A DNA stretch of 64,000 bases from Tessaracoccus sp. MC1865 (GCF_017815535.1 NZ_CP072596.1:1798001-1862000); one strand, 5' to 3'; positions 35,735-44,749 are shown, counted from the stretch's first letter. Program-made: numbers and translations. The notes: generated from the letters alone by a model not told the origin.

Positions 35735-37413
35735 TGCGCCCAGAGGTCTGGGCGCCCCTGCCCACCGTCGTCGAACTGCAGGTGGCCACCAGCCGCCACC
35801 CCATGCGGCCGGACCCCCACAGGTCAGGCTGGTGGGTCTCGGACCGTGAGCTCGAACCCGGAAGCCGCTATGGCTTCGTCCTGGACGGCGAGGGCCCCTT
35901 CCCGGACCCGCGTTCTCTCAGCCTCCCGGACGGGGTACACGGCCTCAGCCGCGCTGTGGCTCTGACTGGGCAACGCCCAACGCGATATGGCGGGACGCCC
36001 CTCCGCGGCAAGGTCCTCTACGAACTGCACGTCGGCACGTTCACGGACGAGGGCACCCTCGATGCCGCCGCCGGTCGTCTCGCCGACCTCCTCGAGCTCG
36101 GGGTCGAGGCCGTCGAACTGATGCCGCTGAGCGCTTTCGCCGGCGTCCGGGGGTGGGGCTACGACGGCGTCGCGCCCTGGTCCGTGCACGCGCCCTACGG
36201 CGATCAGGAGGCCCTCGTGCGCTTCGTCGACGCGGCCCATGACCACGGGTTGGCCGTGCTCCTCGACGTGGTGCACAACCACCTCGGCCCCGAGGGGAAC
36301 TACCTGTCGAAGTTCGGCCCGTACTTCACCGAGCGCCACACCACGCCCTGGGGACCGGCCGTCAACCTGGACGATGCGGGGGCCGCGGAGGTGCGCCGCT
36401 ATCTGATCGGGTCGGCCCGCCATTTCCTCGTCGACATCGGGATGGACGGGCTGCGCCTCGACGCCGTGCACGCTCTCCGGGACGACTCGCCGCGGCATTT
36501 CGTCGCGGAACTCTCCGACGAGGTGGCCGGCTGGGAGGCCGAGACCGGCCGACCGCTCACCCTGTTCGCGGAGTCAGACCTGAACCGAGCCGAGATGGTC
36601 TCCCCCGTCGGCACGTCCCCCGGAGCCAGGGGCATGGACGGGCAGTGGGCCGACGACATCCACCACGCGCTGCACTCATTCTTCGGCAGAGAGACGCAGG
36701 GCTACTACGTCGACTACGGCACCCCCGAGATCCTCGTCAAGGCCCTCACCAGGGTGTTCGTGCGTGACGGGGGCATCTCCGCCTTCCGGGGCACGCCGTG
36801 GGGGGCGCCAGTGGACCCGACGAGCCCCCACTACGACGGGCACTCGTTCGTGGCCTCGCTGCAGAACCACGACCAGGTGGGCAACCGGGCCGTGGGCGAC
36901 CGCTTCCACATGCATGCCGGTCACGCCGCTCAGTCGGCCGCCGCGGCGCTGTACCTCCTGGGGCCCTTCACGCCGATGCTCTTCATGGGAGAGGAGTGGG
37001 CCGCCTCCAGCCCATTCCCCTACTTCAGCCAGCTCGGCCCGGAGCTCGGGCCGTTGGTGACCGAGGGCCGGGCCCGGGAATTCGCCGCCATGGGATGGCA
37101 GCAACAGACCCCTGACCCCCAGGCTGAGGAAACCTTCCTCAGCGCGAAGCTGCACTGGGAGGAGCGTTCCGAGGGGAACCACGCCGAGATGCTCGAGTGG
37201 TACCGCACCCTGCTCCGCCTGCGCCGCGAACACCCCGAGTTCCGCAGCCCGGACCTCGCCGCCGTCGGTGCCGAGGTGCTCGACGCAGACACCGTGGCGC
37301 TGCACCGGGGACCGTTCACGATCCTCGCCTCCCGCGTGCCGGACCGGGTGAGGGCCCCCCGCGGCGAGGTGCTCGCATCGACCGGCGGCTGCATCGTCGT
37401 GCGGCGCGGGTGA
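35734..37413 (+). CDS. treZ: Maltooligosyltrehalose trehalohydrolase
   Basis: Releases trehalose from the TreY product. It has 559 residues: an N-terminal CBM48-like domain (about 1-90), then the GH13 barrel with GLRLDAVHAL (Asp), LFAESDLNR (Glu) and NHDQVGNRAVGDR (Asp). Directly coupled to treY. The treY-treZ order is usual; treX is absent, but GlgX upstream can supply debranched chains. Confidence 0.96.
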   Translation: MRPEVWAPLPTVVELQVATSRHPMRPDPHRSGWWVSDRELEPGSRYGFVLDGEGPFPDPRSLSLPDGVHGLSRAVALTGQRPTRYGGTPLRGKVLYELHVGTFTDEGTLDAAAGRLADLLELGVEAVELMPLSAFAGVRGWGYDGVAPWSVHAPYGDQEALVRFVDAAHDHGLAVLLDVVHNHLGPEGNYLSKFGPYFTERHTTPWGPAVNLDDAGAAEVRRYLIGSARHFLVDIGMDGLRLDAVHALRDDSPRHFVAELSDEVAGWEAETGRPLTLFAESDLNRAEMVSPVGTSPGARGMDGQWADDIHHALHSFFGRETQGYYVDYGTPEILVKALTRVFVRDGGISAFRGTPWGAPVDPTSPHYDGHSFVASLQNHDQVGNRAVGDRFHMHAGHAAQSAAAALYLLGPFTPMLFMGEEWAASSPFPYFSQLGPELGPLVTEGRAREFAAMGWQQQTPDPQAEETFLSAKLHWEERSEGNHAEMLEWYRTLLRLRREHPEFRSPDLAAVGAEVLDADTVALHRGPFTILASRVPDRVRAPRGEVLASTGGCIVVRRG

Positions 37414-37419
37414 GCCTGG

Positions 37420-37425
37420 CAAGAT
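37420..37425 (+). promoter_or_regulatory. Predicted -10 box of the thioredoxin/TPR gene
   Basis: CAAGAT ends 7 bases before the ATG at 37433. It fits the A2/T6 pattern and spacing of the other leaderless genes, though the first base differs. Confidence 0.4.
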
Positions 37426-37432
37426 GGAACCC

Positions 37433-38332
37433 ATGACTGATGCGAACTTCACGCGCCCGGGCGCCGTTGACCTGTCCTCACTGACGGATGCCGCGCCGAC
37501 GGGTGGCAGCTACGTCACCTCGGTGACCGAGGCCAGCTTCAACGACCTCGCCGGCACATCGATGCAGCACCCGGTGGTCGTCGAGTTCTTCTCCCCCCGG
37601 GACCCCAACGGCCAGCAGGTCTCCGCAGCGCTGGCCGAGCTGATCAACGCCGCCCAGGGTCGCTTCCTGCTGGGGCGCGTCGACGTCGATGCCGAACCGC
37701 GGCTGGCCCAGGCGCTGGGCGTTCAGGCCGTGCCCACAGTCGTCGCCCTCATCGGGGGCCAGATGGCCCCCCTGTTCCAGGGCACCAAGTCCCGCGAGGA
37801 GATCTCGGCAGTACTCGACCAGATCGCGCAGCTCGCCGTCGGCAACGGCATGACCGGCCGGGCCCAGCCCGTGGGCGGGGCCCCCGCCGGCAACGGCGAC
37901 GCCGAGCAGCAGCCCGTTGCCAACCCGCGCTTCGCGAAGGCCGACGCCGCCCTGCAGGCGGGCGACTTCGCACAGGCCGTCCGGGAATTCGACGAACTGC
38001 TCAAGGAGACCCCGCACGACGCCGAGGTCGTCGCCGGCCGCGCCCAGAGCGCTCTGCTGGAGCGCTCCGCCACCTTCAACCCCGCGGAGATCGTGGCGCG
38101 GGCCGCCGCCCAGCCCGACGATGTCGCCGCCCAGCTCGACGCGGCAGACCTCGAGATCATCAACGGCCGCTACGAGGAGGCGTTCGACAGGCTGCTCGGC
38201 CTCGCCGCCGAGAGCGACGAGGAGCAGCGCGACGCCATCCGCGTGCGCCTGCTGGAGCTCTTCGAGGTCGTCGGCCGCACTGAGAAGGTCGTCCTCAAGG
38301 CACGCCGCCGGCTCGCGTCCGTCCTGTTCTGA
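37433..38332 (+). CDS. Thioredoxin-fold/TPR protein lacking the CxxC (CnoX/YbbN-like)
   Basis: A 299-residue protein. Residues about 25-130 are a thioredoxin fold whose active site reads FFSPRDPNGQQ, with no cysteine. Residues about 160-295 are tetratricopeptide-like helices. This is the layout of CnoX/YbbN-type co-chaperones, which hold proteins rather than exchange disulfides. Start chosen at 37433 by the CAAGAT box spacing; an ATG at 37424 is in frame. It sits between treZ and pgm; the family's usual link is to protein quality control, so the position may be incidental. Confidence 0.87.
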   Translation: MTDANFTRPGAVDLSSLTDAAPTGGSYVTSVTEASFNDLAGTSMQHPVVVEFFSPRDPNGQQVSAALAELINAAQGRFLLGRVDVDAEPRLAQALGVQAVPTVVALIGGQMAPLFQGTKSREEISAVLDQIAQLAVGNGMTGRAQPVGGAPAGNGDAEQQPVANPRFAKADAALQAGDFAQAVREFDELLKETPHDAEVVAGRAQSALLERSATFNPAEIVARAAAQPDDVAAQLDAADLEIINGRYEEAFDRLLGLAAESDEEQRDAIRVRLLELFEVVGRTEKVVLKARRRLASVLF

Positions 38333-38333
38333 A

Positions 38334-38339
38334 TAGGAT
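38334..38339 (+). promoter_or_regulatory. Predicted -10 box of a leaderless pgm transcript
   Basis: TAGGAT with a 7-base spacer to the ATG at 38347, one base after the upstream stop codon. Confidence 0.55.
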
Positions 38340-38346
38340 GACTGGC

Positions 38347-39975
38347 ATGGCACATGAGCGCGCCGGCCTGCCGGCCCAGGAATCAGATCTCATCAACGTC
38401 GACGAACTCCTCGCCGCCTACTACGACCGCACGCCGGATCCGTCCAACCCGGACGAGATGGTCGTCTTCGGCACGTCGGGGCACCGTGGTTCCTCCCTCG
38501 ACACCGCCTTCAATGAGGCGCACATCGCCGCCACCACCCAGGCGATCGTCGAGTACCGCGCCGCGCAGGGCACCACCGGGCCGCTGTTCATCGGCAAGGA
38601 CACCCACGCCCTGTCGCTGCCCGCCTGGAAGACGGCGCTCGAGGTGCTGCACGCCAACGGCGTGAAGGTGCTGGCCGAGCGCGAGGACGAGTACACCCCC
38701 ACGCCCGCCGTCTCGCGCGCCATCATCCGGTACAACAACACCGGCGGCGCGGCGCAGGCGGACGGCATCGTCGTGACCCCGTCGCACAACCCGCCGCGCG
38801 ACGGCGGCTTCAAGTACAACCCCCCGACGGGGGGTCCTGCAGACAGCGACGCCACCGAGGTGATCGCCGCCCGCGCCAACGAACTGCTCTCGGACATGGG
38901 CGCCGTCAGGCGCACACCCTACGAGAGGATCGCCACGGACATCGAGCGCTACGACTACCGCTCCCCCTACTGCGCGGAGCTGGCCCAGGCGCTCAACTTC
39001 CCCGCCATCATGTCGGCCGGCCTCACGCACGGTGCTGATCCCATGGGCGGCGCGTCCGTCCAGTACTGGCAGTACCTCGCCGAGCAGGGCCTCCCCATCG
39101 AGGTCGTCAACCCTGAGGTGGACCCCACCTGGCGGTTCATGACGCTCGACACCGACGGCAAGATCCGCATGGACTGCTCCTCCCCCAACGCCATGGCCTC
39201 GCTCGTCGCCCAGCGCGACAGGTACACCGTCGCCACCGGCAACGATGCGGATTCGGACCGCCACGGCATCGTCACGCCGGACGCCGGCCTGATGAACCCC
39301 AACGCCTACCTGGCGGTGGCTATCAACTACCTGTTCGCCCACCGTTCCCGCTGGTCGTCCGCCGCCGGCATCGGCAAGACGCTGGTGTCGAGTTCGCTGA
39401 TCGACAAGGTGGCCACCAAGCTCGGCCGGCGCCTCGTGGAGGTCCCGGTCGGCTTCAAGTGGTTCGTGCCGGGCCTGATGGACGGCTCCATCGGCTTCGG
39501 CGGTGAGGAATCAGCGGGCGCGTCCTTCCTGACGCTGGACGGCCGTACGTGGACCACGGACAAGGACGGCATCCTCCTGGCGCTGCTGGCGTCCGAGATC
39601 ATCGCCGTCACCGGCAAGACCCCCAGCGAGCACTACGCGGAACTCGAGGCCGAATTCGGCAGGTCCTACTACGCACGCGTGGACGCCGACGCCAACCGCG
39701 AGCAGAAGGCGCGCCTCGGCAGCCTCGGCCGCGCCGACGTGACCGTCGACGAGTTGGCCGGGGAGCCCATCCGCACGGTGCTGTCGCACGCCCCCGGCAA
39801 CGACGCGCCCATCGGCGGCATCAAGGTGACCACGGACAGCGCCTGGTTCGCGGCGCGCCCGTCCGGTACCGAGGACAAGTACAAGATCTATGCCGAATCG
39901 CTGCGCTCCGAGGAGCATCTCGCGGAGGTGCAGGTGGCCGCCAAGGCGCTCGTCGACGCCGCCCTCGAGAACTGA
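38347..39975 (+). CDS. pgm: Alpha-D-glucose phosphomutase
   Basis: Interconverts glucose-1-phosphate and glucose-6-phosphate, linking glycogen and trehalose synthesis to glycolysis. It has 542 residues in four domains. The phosphoserine loop is TPSHNPPRDGG (about 140-150), the Mg loop DADSDRHG (about 302-309), the sugar loop GGEESAGAS (about 385-393) and the phosphate loop RPSGTEDKYK near the C-terminus. Start 38347 chosen by promoter spacing over 38338, which would place the start codon inside the -10 box. Confidence 0.96.
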   Translation: MAHERAGLPAQESDLINVDELLAAYYDRTPDPSNPDEMVVFGTSGHRGSSLDTAFNEAHIAATTQAIVEYRAAQGTTGPLFIGKDTHALSLPAWKTALEVLHANGVKVLAEREDEYTPTPAVSRAIIRYNNTGGAAQADGIVVTPSHNPPRDGGFKYNPPTGGPADSDATEVIAARANELLSDMGAVRRTPYERIATDIERYDYRSPYCAELAQALNFPAIMSAGLTHGADPMGGASVQYWQYLAEQGLPIEVVNPEVDPTWRFMTLDTDGKIRMDCSSPNAMASLVAQRDRYTVATGNDADSDRHGIVTPDAGLMNPNAYLAVAINYLFAHRSRWSSAAGIGKTLVSSSLIDKVATKLGRRLVEVPVGFKWFVPGLMDGSIGFGGEESAGASFLTLDGRTWTTDKDGILLALLASEIIAVTGKTPSEHYAELEAEFGRSYYARVDADANREQKARLGSLGRADVTVDELAGEPIRTVLSHAPGNDAPIGGIKVTTDSAWFAARPSGTEDKYKIYAESLRSEEHLAEVQVAAKALVDAALEN

Positions 39976-40030
39976 GTCCGAGGGCCACCCCGCCGCCGGC
40001 GGCCGAACCCCCTATGGAAAACTAGGACCC

Positions 40031-40480
40031 ATGGAAAACTCTGATCTGTTCATCTGCATCGATCACGTCGGCCTGGCCGTCCCGGACCTCGATGAGGCCG
40101 TCAAGTTCCACACGGAGGTCTTCGGCTGGCGCGAACTGCACCGCGAGGTCAACGAGGAGCAGGGCGTCGCCGAGGCCATGATGGGCACCGGCGAGCAGGG
40201 CGAGGAGAACGCCAAGATCCAGCTCCTGGCCCCGCTGAACGAGAACTCGACCATCGCCAAGTTCATCGACCGCAACGGTGCCGGCATGCAACAGCTCGCC
40301 TACCGCGTGGCGGACCTCGACAAGGTCAGCGAAACCCTCAAGGAGCGCGGCATGCGCCTCCTGTTCCCGGAGGCCAAGCGCGGCACCGGCGGCTCCCGCA
40401 TCAACTTCGTGCACCCCAAGGACGCACGTGGTGTGCTCCTCGAGCTCGTTGAACTCCCCAAGGAGCCCGCAGCGCACTGA
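40031..40480 (+). CDS. mce: Methylmalonyl-CoA epimerase (metal site altered)
   Basis: Interconverts (R)- and (S)-methylmalonyl-CoA between the B12 mutase and transcarboxylase in the propionate pathway. It is a 149-residue pair of VOC-fold modules. Three expected metal ligands are present: His12 in IDHVGLAV, Gln64 and Glu139. The fourth lies in a His-His motif in the Propionibacterium shermanii enzyme as I recall it, and both are Gln here (87-88, GAGMQQLAYRV). Overall similarity to that enzyme is otherwise high (DLFICIDHV start, GTGG-RINF-HPK end). A GC-rich hairpin follows the stop. Confidence 0.9.
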   Translation: MENSDLFICIDHVGLAVPDLDEAVKFHTEVFGWRELHREVNEEQGVAEAMMGTGEQGEENAKIQLLAPLNENSTIAKFIDRNGAGMQQLAYRVADLDKVSETLKERGMRLLFPEAKRGTGGSRINFVHPKDARGVLLELVELPKEPAAH

Positions 40481-40504
40481 CGCTGCATGCTTTCCCGGCG
40501 CAGA

Positions 40505-40534
40505 GGGGGCGGGGCGGTCATCCGCCCCGCCCCC
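40505..40534 (+). terminator. GC-rich hairpin after mce
   Basis: A perfect 13-bp stem (40505-40517 with 40522-40534) with a TCAT loop, only GC pairs, and no T-run beyond two Ts. A probable terminator of the actinobacterial I-shaped kind. Confidence 0.7.
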
Positions 40535-40571
40535 TTCGTGTCGGTTCCGGTGATCTGGCGCGGGCACCGAC

Positions 40572-40577
40572 TAGGCT
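40572..40577 (+). promoter_or_regulatory. Predicted -10 box of the DivIVA-type gene
   Basis: TAGGCT, 29 bases before the GTG at 40607. The short leader carries a GGAAGGA ribosome site, so this transcript would not be leaderless. Confidence 0.5.
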
Positions 40578-40606
40578 CTGGAAGAGCGAGATGGAAGGAC
40601 TGCACG

Positions 40607-41710
40607 GTGACTGAACCCCAGGACCTCGAAACCGAGGAGACCGGACTCAACCTGTTCGACGACAGGGCCTCGGCTGTGGGCAGCTTCCCCAATTCGATGC
40701 TCGGCTATGACAAGCATTCCGTCGACAGTTACGTGCGGGAACTGGAGAACCGCGTCGCCGAACTCAAGATGCAGGTGCGTGAGCAGGCCCGCGAAACCCG
40801 CTACGTCCGCGACACCGTCGGCGACACGGATTTCAGCCGGCTGGGCGCCCACGCCGCCGGCCTTCTCCGGTCTGCCGAGGCGCAGGCGGGCGACCTCATC
40901 GACCGCGCCCAGCATGAAGCGGAACGGATCAAGACGGAAGCGCGGCGCACCGCGGCAGCGCTGCGCGAGTCCGCGCAGCAGGAAGCAGACGACGTGCGCC
41001 TCACCGGCCTCGCGGGGCTGCGCCAACTCCGCCAGGAGCAGGCACAGGCGGGCAAGGCCACGCTCGAAACCGCGCGCCGCGACGCGGACCTCATCCTCGA
41101 AGACGCCCGCATCCGGGCCAAGGCAGTGCTCGACGGCGCCACCGCGCGCTCCGAGAGCCTCCTCGAAGCCGGCCGGGCAGAAGCGAACCGGGTGCTGAAG
41201 GAGGCGGAGCGCCGGGCCATCGAGCTCAAACTTGAAACCGAGCGCGCCGCGGAGAAGTCGGCCACGGAACTCGCGGCCCATGCGAAGGCCACGGACGACG
41301 CCATCGCTGAGCGCCTCGCCCAGGCGGACAAGGACGCTGCTGCCGCGACGGACCGGGCCAGGAAGGCCCGCGACGAGGCCCAGGCCATCCGCGCCGAGGC
41401 TGTCAAGGCTGCTGAGGACATTCGGCTGACCGCCACCCGCCAGAGCGAGGAGACGCTCACCGTCCTCCGCGAGCGCGTTTCCCGCGCGGAGGCGGAACTT
41501 GAGGAGAAGGTCGCCTGGCGCAAGGAACAGTTGGAGCGCGAGATCGCCTCGCTGGAAGCCCGCCGCGCCAACGCGCTCGGGCAACTGAGCAACCTGCGTG
41601 CCCTGGCAGAGGAATCCGGCGAGCAGTACGCGGAGACCACCGCGGTCATCCCGACCGCAGATCCGGACAGTGAGACCACCATCATCCGAAACAGCAACGA
41701 GCAGCCGTGA
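40607..41710 (+). CDS. DivIVA-domain coiled-coil protein
   Basis: A 367-residue protein. After an acidic N-terminus, residues about 26-60 (FPNSMLGYDKHSVDSYVRELENRVAEL in part) match a DivIVA/Wag31-type start, and nearly all of the rest (60-340) is Ala/Glu/Arg-rich continuous coiled coil. Such proteins mark curved membrane, poles or septa. GTG start with GGAAGGA 8 bases upstream. It is coupled by GTGA to an AI-2E family permease, hinting at a cell-envelope role. It is probably not the main DivIVA, which normally follows the ftsZ cluster. Confidence 0.85.
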   Translation: MTEPQDLETEETGLNLFDDRASAVGSFPNSMLGYDKHSVDSYVRELENRVAELKMQVREQARETRYVRDTVGDTDFSRLGAHAAGLLRSAEAQAGDLIDRAQHEAERIKTEARRTAAALRESAQQEADDVRLTGLAGLRQLRQEQAQAGKATLETARRDADLILEDARIRAKAVLDGATARSESLLEAGRAEANRVLKEAERRAIELKLETERAAEKSATELAAHAKATDDAIAERLAQADKDAAAATDRARKARDEAQAIRAEAVKAAEDIRLTATRQSEETLTVLRERVSRAEAELEEKVAWRKEQLEREIASLEARRANALGQLSNLRALAEESGEQYAETTAVIPTADPDSETTIIRNSNEQP

Positions 41711-42978
41711 GCCACCCCGACGAGGCGTCGCCGGAGACCGGTGTCCCTGGGGCCATCCCCGCTTCCGAGGCACCCGGTCCCACCCCCGGCATGGCAGCCA
41801 CGCCCAGGCACGTCGGGGCCGGCCACGCACGGCTGCCCCGCGTCGTCGGCCGCTTCTTCGGCACGACGGCGCGTGGGGCCCGCAAGATGCTCACGCCGCT
41901 GCCCGAGGCAGTCATCGAGCCGGTGCCCCCCACTCCGCACGCCGTCGAGGAGCGCCGCTACTCGGCCTTCGGCATGGGCTTCATGGGCGCCATCGGCGTC
42001 CTCGTAGCCCTTGCGCTGGCCCAGGCCGTCCTCACCGTGCAGAGCGTGCTCATCCTCGCCGTCCTCGCGCTCTTCCTGGCGCTGGGGCTCAACCCGGCCG
42101 TCGAATTCCTGACCCGACTGCGCGTACCCCGCGGCATCGGGGTGGCGCTGGTGACCCTCCTGCTTCTCGGCGTGCTGGCCCTGGGCGTGGTCGCACTGGT
42201 GCCCATCTTCACCGAGCAGACCACCGCGCTCACCACGCAGTTGCCGGAGATGCTGCAGACCCTCCTCAACCATCCGCTCCTGGCGCAGTGGGAACAACGC
42301 GACGAAGTACTGGCGCGGGTGCAGGAGTTCATCACCTCCGGCGCGCTGCTCCAGAACCTCTTCGGTGGGCTGATGGGCGCGGGCCGGCTGGTGGCCAACC
42401 TCGTCTTCTCCGTGATCGTCACGTTGGTGCTCACGGTGTACTTCCTGGCCTCACTCCCCACCATCAAGGAGACCATCTACGCCCTCGCCCCGGCCAGCCG
42501 GCGCCCCCGTGCGCGCTACCTGGCCGACGGCATCTTCGGCGGCGTCTCCGGCTACATCACCGGCATGTTCGTGATCGTCAGCATCGCGTCGGTGTCTGCG
42601 TTGATCTTCATGAACATCGCCGGGCTGGGCGACTACTCGCTGGCGCTGGCCTTCGTCGTCGCGATCTTCTGCTTCATCCCGTTGGTCGGCTCCAGCTTGG
42701 CCATGATCACGGTCGCCATCGTCGGTTTCGCGGTGGACCCGGCCATCGGCATCGCCACCATCATCTACTTCGTGATCTACCAGCAGTTCGACGCCTACAT
42801 CCTCTACCCGAACGTGATGAAGCGCACCGTGAAGGTGCCGGGCGCATTGGTGGTGCTCTCGGCGATCATCGGCGGCATGCTGTTCGGTGTGATCGGGGCC
42901 GTCATCGCCATTCCCACCACCGCCGCGGTGCTGCTGCTGTACCGCGAGATCGTCCAGCCCGCGCTCGACGCCTCCTGA
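41707..42978 (+). CDS. AI-2E family (PerM/TqsA) membrane protein
   Basis: A 423-residue membrane protein: a long Pro/Ala-rich cytoplasmic N-terminus (1-90), then seven to eight helices with the family's central soluble stretch (about 165-225) and the conserved ALGLNPAVEFL and FIPLVGSSLAMI segments. The family includes TqsA, an AI-2 exporter, and many members of unknown substrate, some Na+/H+ antiporters. GTG start overlaps the DivIVA-type stop. No quorum-sensing gene is near. Confidence 0.88.
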   Translation: MSHPDEASPETGVPGAIPASEAPGPTPGMAATPRHVGAGHARLPRVVGRFFGTTARGARKMLTPLPEAVIEPVPPTPHAVEERRYSAFGMGFMGAIGVLVALALAQAVLTVQSVLILAVLALFLALGLNPAVEFLTRLRVPRGIGVALVTLLLLGVLALGVVALVPIFTEQTTALTTQLPEMLQTLLNHPLLAQWEQRDEVLARVQEFITSGALLQNLFGGLMGAGRLVANLVFSVIVTLVLTVYFLASLPTIKETIYALAPASRRPRARYLADGIFGGVSGYITGMFVIVSIASVSALIFMNIAGLGDYSLALAFVVAIFCFIPLVGSSLAMITVAIVGFAVDPAIGIATIIYFVIYQQFDAYILYPNVMKRTVKVPGALVVLSAIIGGMLFGVIGAVIAIPTTAAVLLLYREIVQPALDAS

Positions 42979-42996
42979 TCCACGGAGCAAGCCTGC

Positions 42997-43002
42997 TAGG
43001 TT
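42997..43002 (+). promoter_or_regulatory. Predicted -10 box of a leaderless nucS transcript
   Basis: TAGGTT with a 6-base spacer to the GTG at 43009; no ribosome-binding site. Confidence 0.55.
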
Positions 43003-43008
43003 GGACGG

Positions 43009-43701
43009 GTGCGTTTGGTCATTGCGAGGTGCCAGGTTGATTACGTGGGCAGGCTGACCGCCCACCTCCCCCTGGCCACCCGGCTCATCCTGGTCAAGGC
43101 TGACGGGTCGGTCTCGATCCACGCGGACGACCGCGCCTACAAGCCGCTCAATTGGATGAGCCCGCCGTGCACCATGCAGATCACGCAGCCGGATCCGGAG
43201 GCCTCCGAACGGCTCGGGATCACGGAAGTGTGGCAGGTGCGCGCCAAGGACGGCGACACCCTGCACATCTCCATCGCGGACGTCCTGCACGATTCGGCGC
43301 ACGAACTCGGAATCGACCCCGGCCTGCAGAAGGACGGTGTGGAGGAGAACCTCCAGGCCCTACTCGCTGAGCACCCCGGCACGCTGGGCGAAGGCCTCAA
43401 GCTCGTGCAGCGCGAATACCTCACGCCCATCGGCCCGGTGGACCTCCTCCTGCGGGAAGGCACCGGCTACGTCGCCGTCGAGGTGAAGCGCCGCGGCGAG
43501 ATCGACGGCGTGGAACAGCTCACCCGCTACCTCGAACTGATGAACCGCGACCCCCAACTCTCCCCCGTGCGCGGCATCTTCGCCGCCCAGCAGATCAAGC
43601 CGCAGGCCCGGACGCTCGCCACCGACAGGGGCATCGAGTGCCGCCTGATCGACTACGACGCACTGCGGGGTCTCGACAACGTCGACGAGCGGCTCTTCTG
43701 A
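43009..43701 (+). CDS. nucS: Mismatch-specific endonuclease NucS
   Basis: Also called EndoMS; cuts both strands at G-T, G-G and T-T mismatches and stands in for MutS/MutL in actinobacteria. It has 230 residues: an N-terminal DNA-binding and dimer domain, then the RecB-like nuclease with [11 protein letters not shown], the catalytic Asp in PVDLLLRE and Glu/Lys in [17 protein letters not shown]. The stop shares one base with the next gene (TGATG). Its presence supports an actinobacterial origin. Confidence 0.96.
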   Translation: MRLVIARCQVDYVGRLTAHLPLATRLILVKADGSVSIHADDRAYKPLNWMSPPCTMQITQPDPEASERLGITEVWQVRAKDGDTLHISIADVLHDSAHELGIDPGLQKDGVEENLQALLAEHPGTLGEGLKLVQREYLTPIGPVDLLLREGTGYVAVEVKRRGEIDGVEQLTRYLELMNRDPQLSPVRGIFAAQQIKPQARTLATDRGIECRLIDYDALRGLDNVDERLF

Positions 43702-43973
43702 TGGGTCGGCGCCCCTCCAAGCACCTGCGGGCGCCGCGCCCGCTGCTCTCCGGCGGCTCGCAGCGCAGGGTGAGGAAGGGGGGCGTCAGCTACATCGTGC
43801 GCGACGTCCCCGCACAGCGGGCGGAGAAGGAGTACCGCTGTCCCGGCTGCCAGCAGACGGTCGCCTCCGGCACCGCGCACGTCGTCGCCTGGCCTGAGAA
43901 CGGCGCCTACGGCCTCGACACGGGCATCGAGGCCCGACGACATTGGCACACACACTGCTGGGGACAGGCATGA
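43701..43973 (+). CDS. Small zinc-ribbon-like protein downstream of nucS
   Basis: A 90-residue protein with a very basic N-terminal third (residues 1-27), then CPGC (47-50), His60 and a C-terminal HWHTHC (81-86). These could form a CC-HC zinc site. Similar proteins follow nucS in other actinobacteria under vague names. The basic tail and zinc site would suit nucleic-acid binding. Coupled to nucS by TGATG and to the hydrolase by ATGA; a repair link is possible but unproven. Confidence 0.8.
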   Translation: MGRRPSKHLRAPRPLLSGGSQRRVRKGGVSYIVRDVPAQRAEKEYRCPGCQQTVASGTAHVVAWPENGAYGLDTGIEARRHWHTHCWGQA

Positions 43974-44749
43974 CGAACCAACTGCACCACCTCACCATCG
44001 GTTCCGGGGAACACACAGCAGTGTTCCTGCACGGGCTCTTCGGTCAAGGCAAGAACTTCGGCTCCATCGCCACCGGGCTGACGGGTGTCGCCACCAGCTA
44101 CCTGGTGGATCTCCCCAACCACGGCCGCTCGCCGTGGACGGAGACGTTCTCGCTGGACAACCAGGCCGCAGAGGTCGCCGAATGGCTCCACCAGTCGTTC
44201 GACGAGCCCGTCGCACTCATCGGACACTCGCTGGGCGGCAAGATCGCCATGCGCGTCGCCCTCCAGGCGCCGGAACTGGTCGAGAAGCTGATGGTGGTGG
44301 ACATCTCGCCCGCCCGCAACGTGGAGGCGGCCCAGTTCGTCAACCTGGTGGCGGCGCTACGCTCACTCGACCTGGCTGAGGTGCACAGCCGGACCCAGGC
44401 CGAGGAGGCCCTCGAGGAACTCATCCCGGACCGGACGGTGCGCCGCTTCCTGCTGCAGAACCTGCACCACAAGGACCACGTGTGGTTCTGGCTGGCGAAC
44501 CTGGACCTGCTGGCAGATTCACTCCACGCGGTGGGCGGCTGGCCCCACATCGAGGGCGAGTTCGACGGGCCGGTGTTGTGGGTGACCGGAGGCCGCTCCC
44601 CCTACTGCCTGCCTGAGCATGAGGCGCCCATGCAGGCGCTCTTCCCGAGGGTGCGTCAGGTGACGGTGAGGAACGCCGGGCATTGGGTGCACGCCGATGA
44701 CCCGGAGACCTTCACCAGCATCACCCGGATGTTCCTGACCCAGAACTGA
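43970..44749 (+). CDS. Alpha/beta-fold hydrolase (YbfF-like esterase)
   Basis: A 259-residue hydrolase from the ATG at 43970. Oxyanion HG in LHGLFGQGKNF (about 20), nucleophile Ser in GHSLGGK (about 86-92) and catalytic His in NAGHWVHADDP (about 238). It resembles esterase YbfF. The true ester is unknown. Its ATG overlaps the zinc-ribbon gene stop. The 3' end overlaps the convergent tauE gene by 29 bases, the longest convergent overlap in the window. Confidence 0.9.
   Translation: MTNQLHHLTIGSGEHTAVFLHGLFGQGKNFGSIATGLTGVATSYLVDLPNHGRSPWTETFSLDNQAAEVAEWLHQSFDEPVALIGHSLGGKIAMRVALQAPELVEKLMVVDISPARNVEAAQFVNLVAALRSLDLAEVHSRTQAEEALEELIPDRTVRRFLLQNLHHKDHVWFWLANLDLLADSLHAVGGWPHIEGEFDGPVLWVTGGRSPYCLPEHEAPMQALFPRVRQVTVRNAGHWVHADDPETFTSITRMFLTQN

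Noticed and set aside
40010-40030. A leaderless -10 box for mce
   Set aside because: TAGGAC lies only 2 bases before the ATG and other TA boxes do not show the 6-7 base spacing, so I did not call a promoter.
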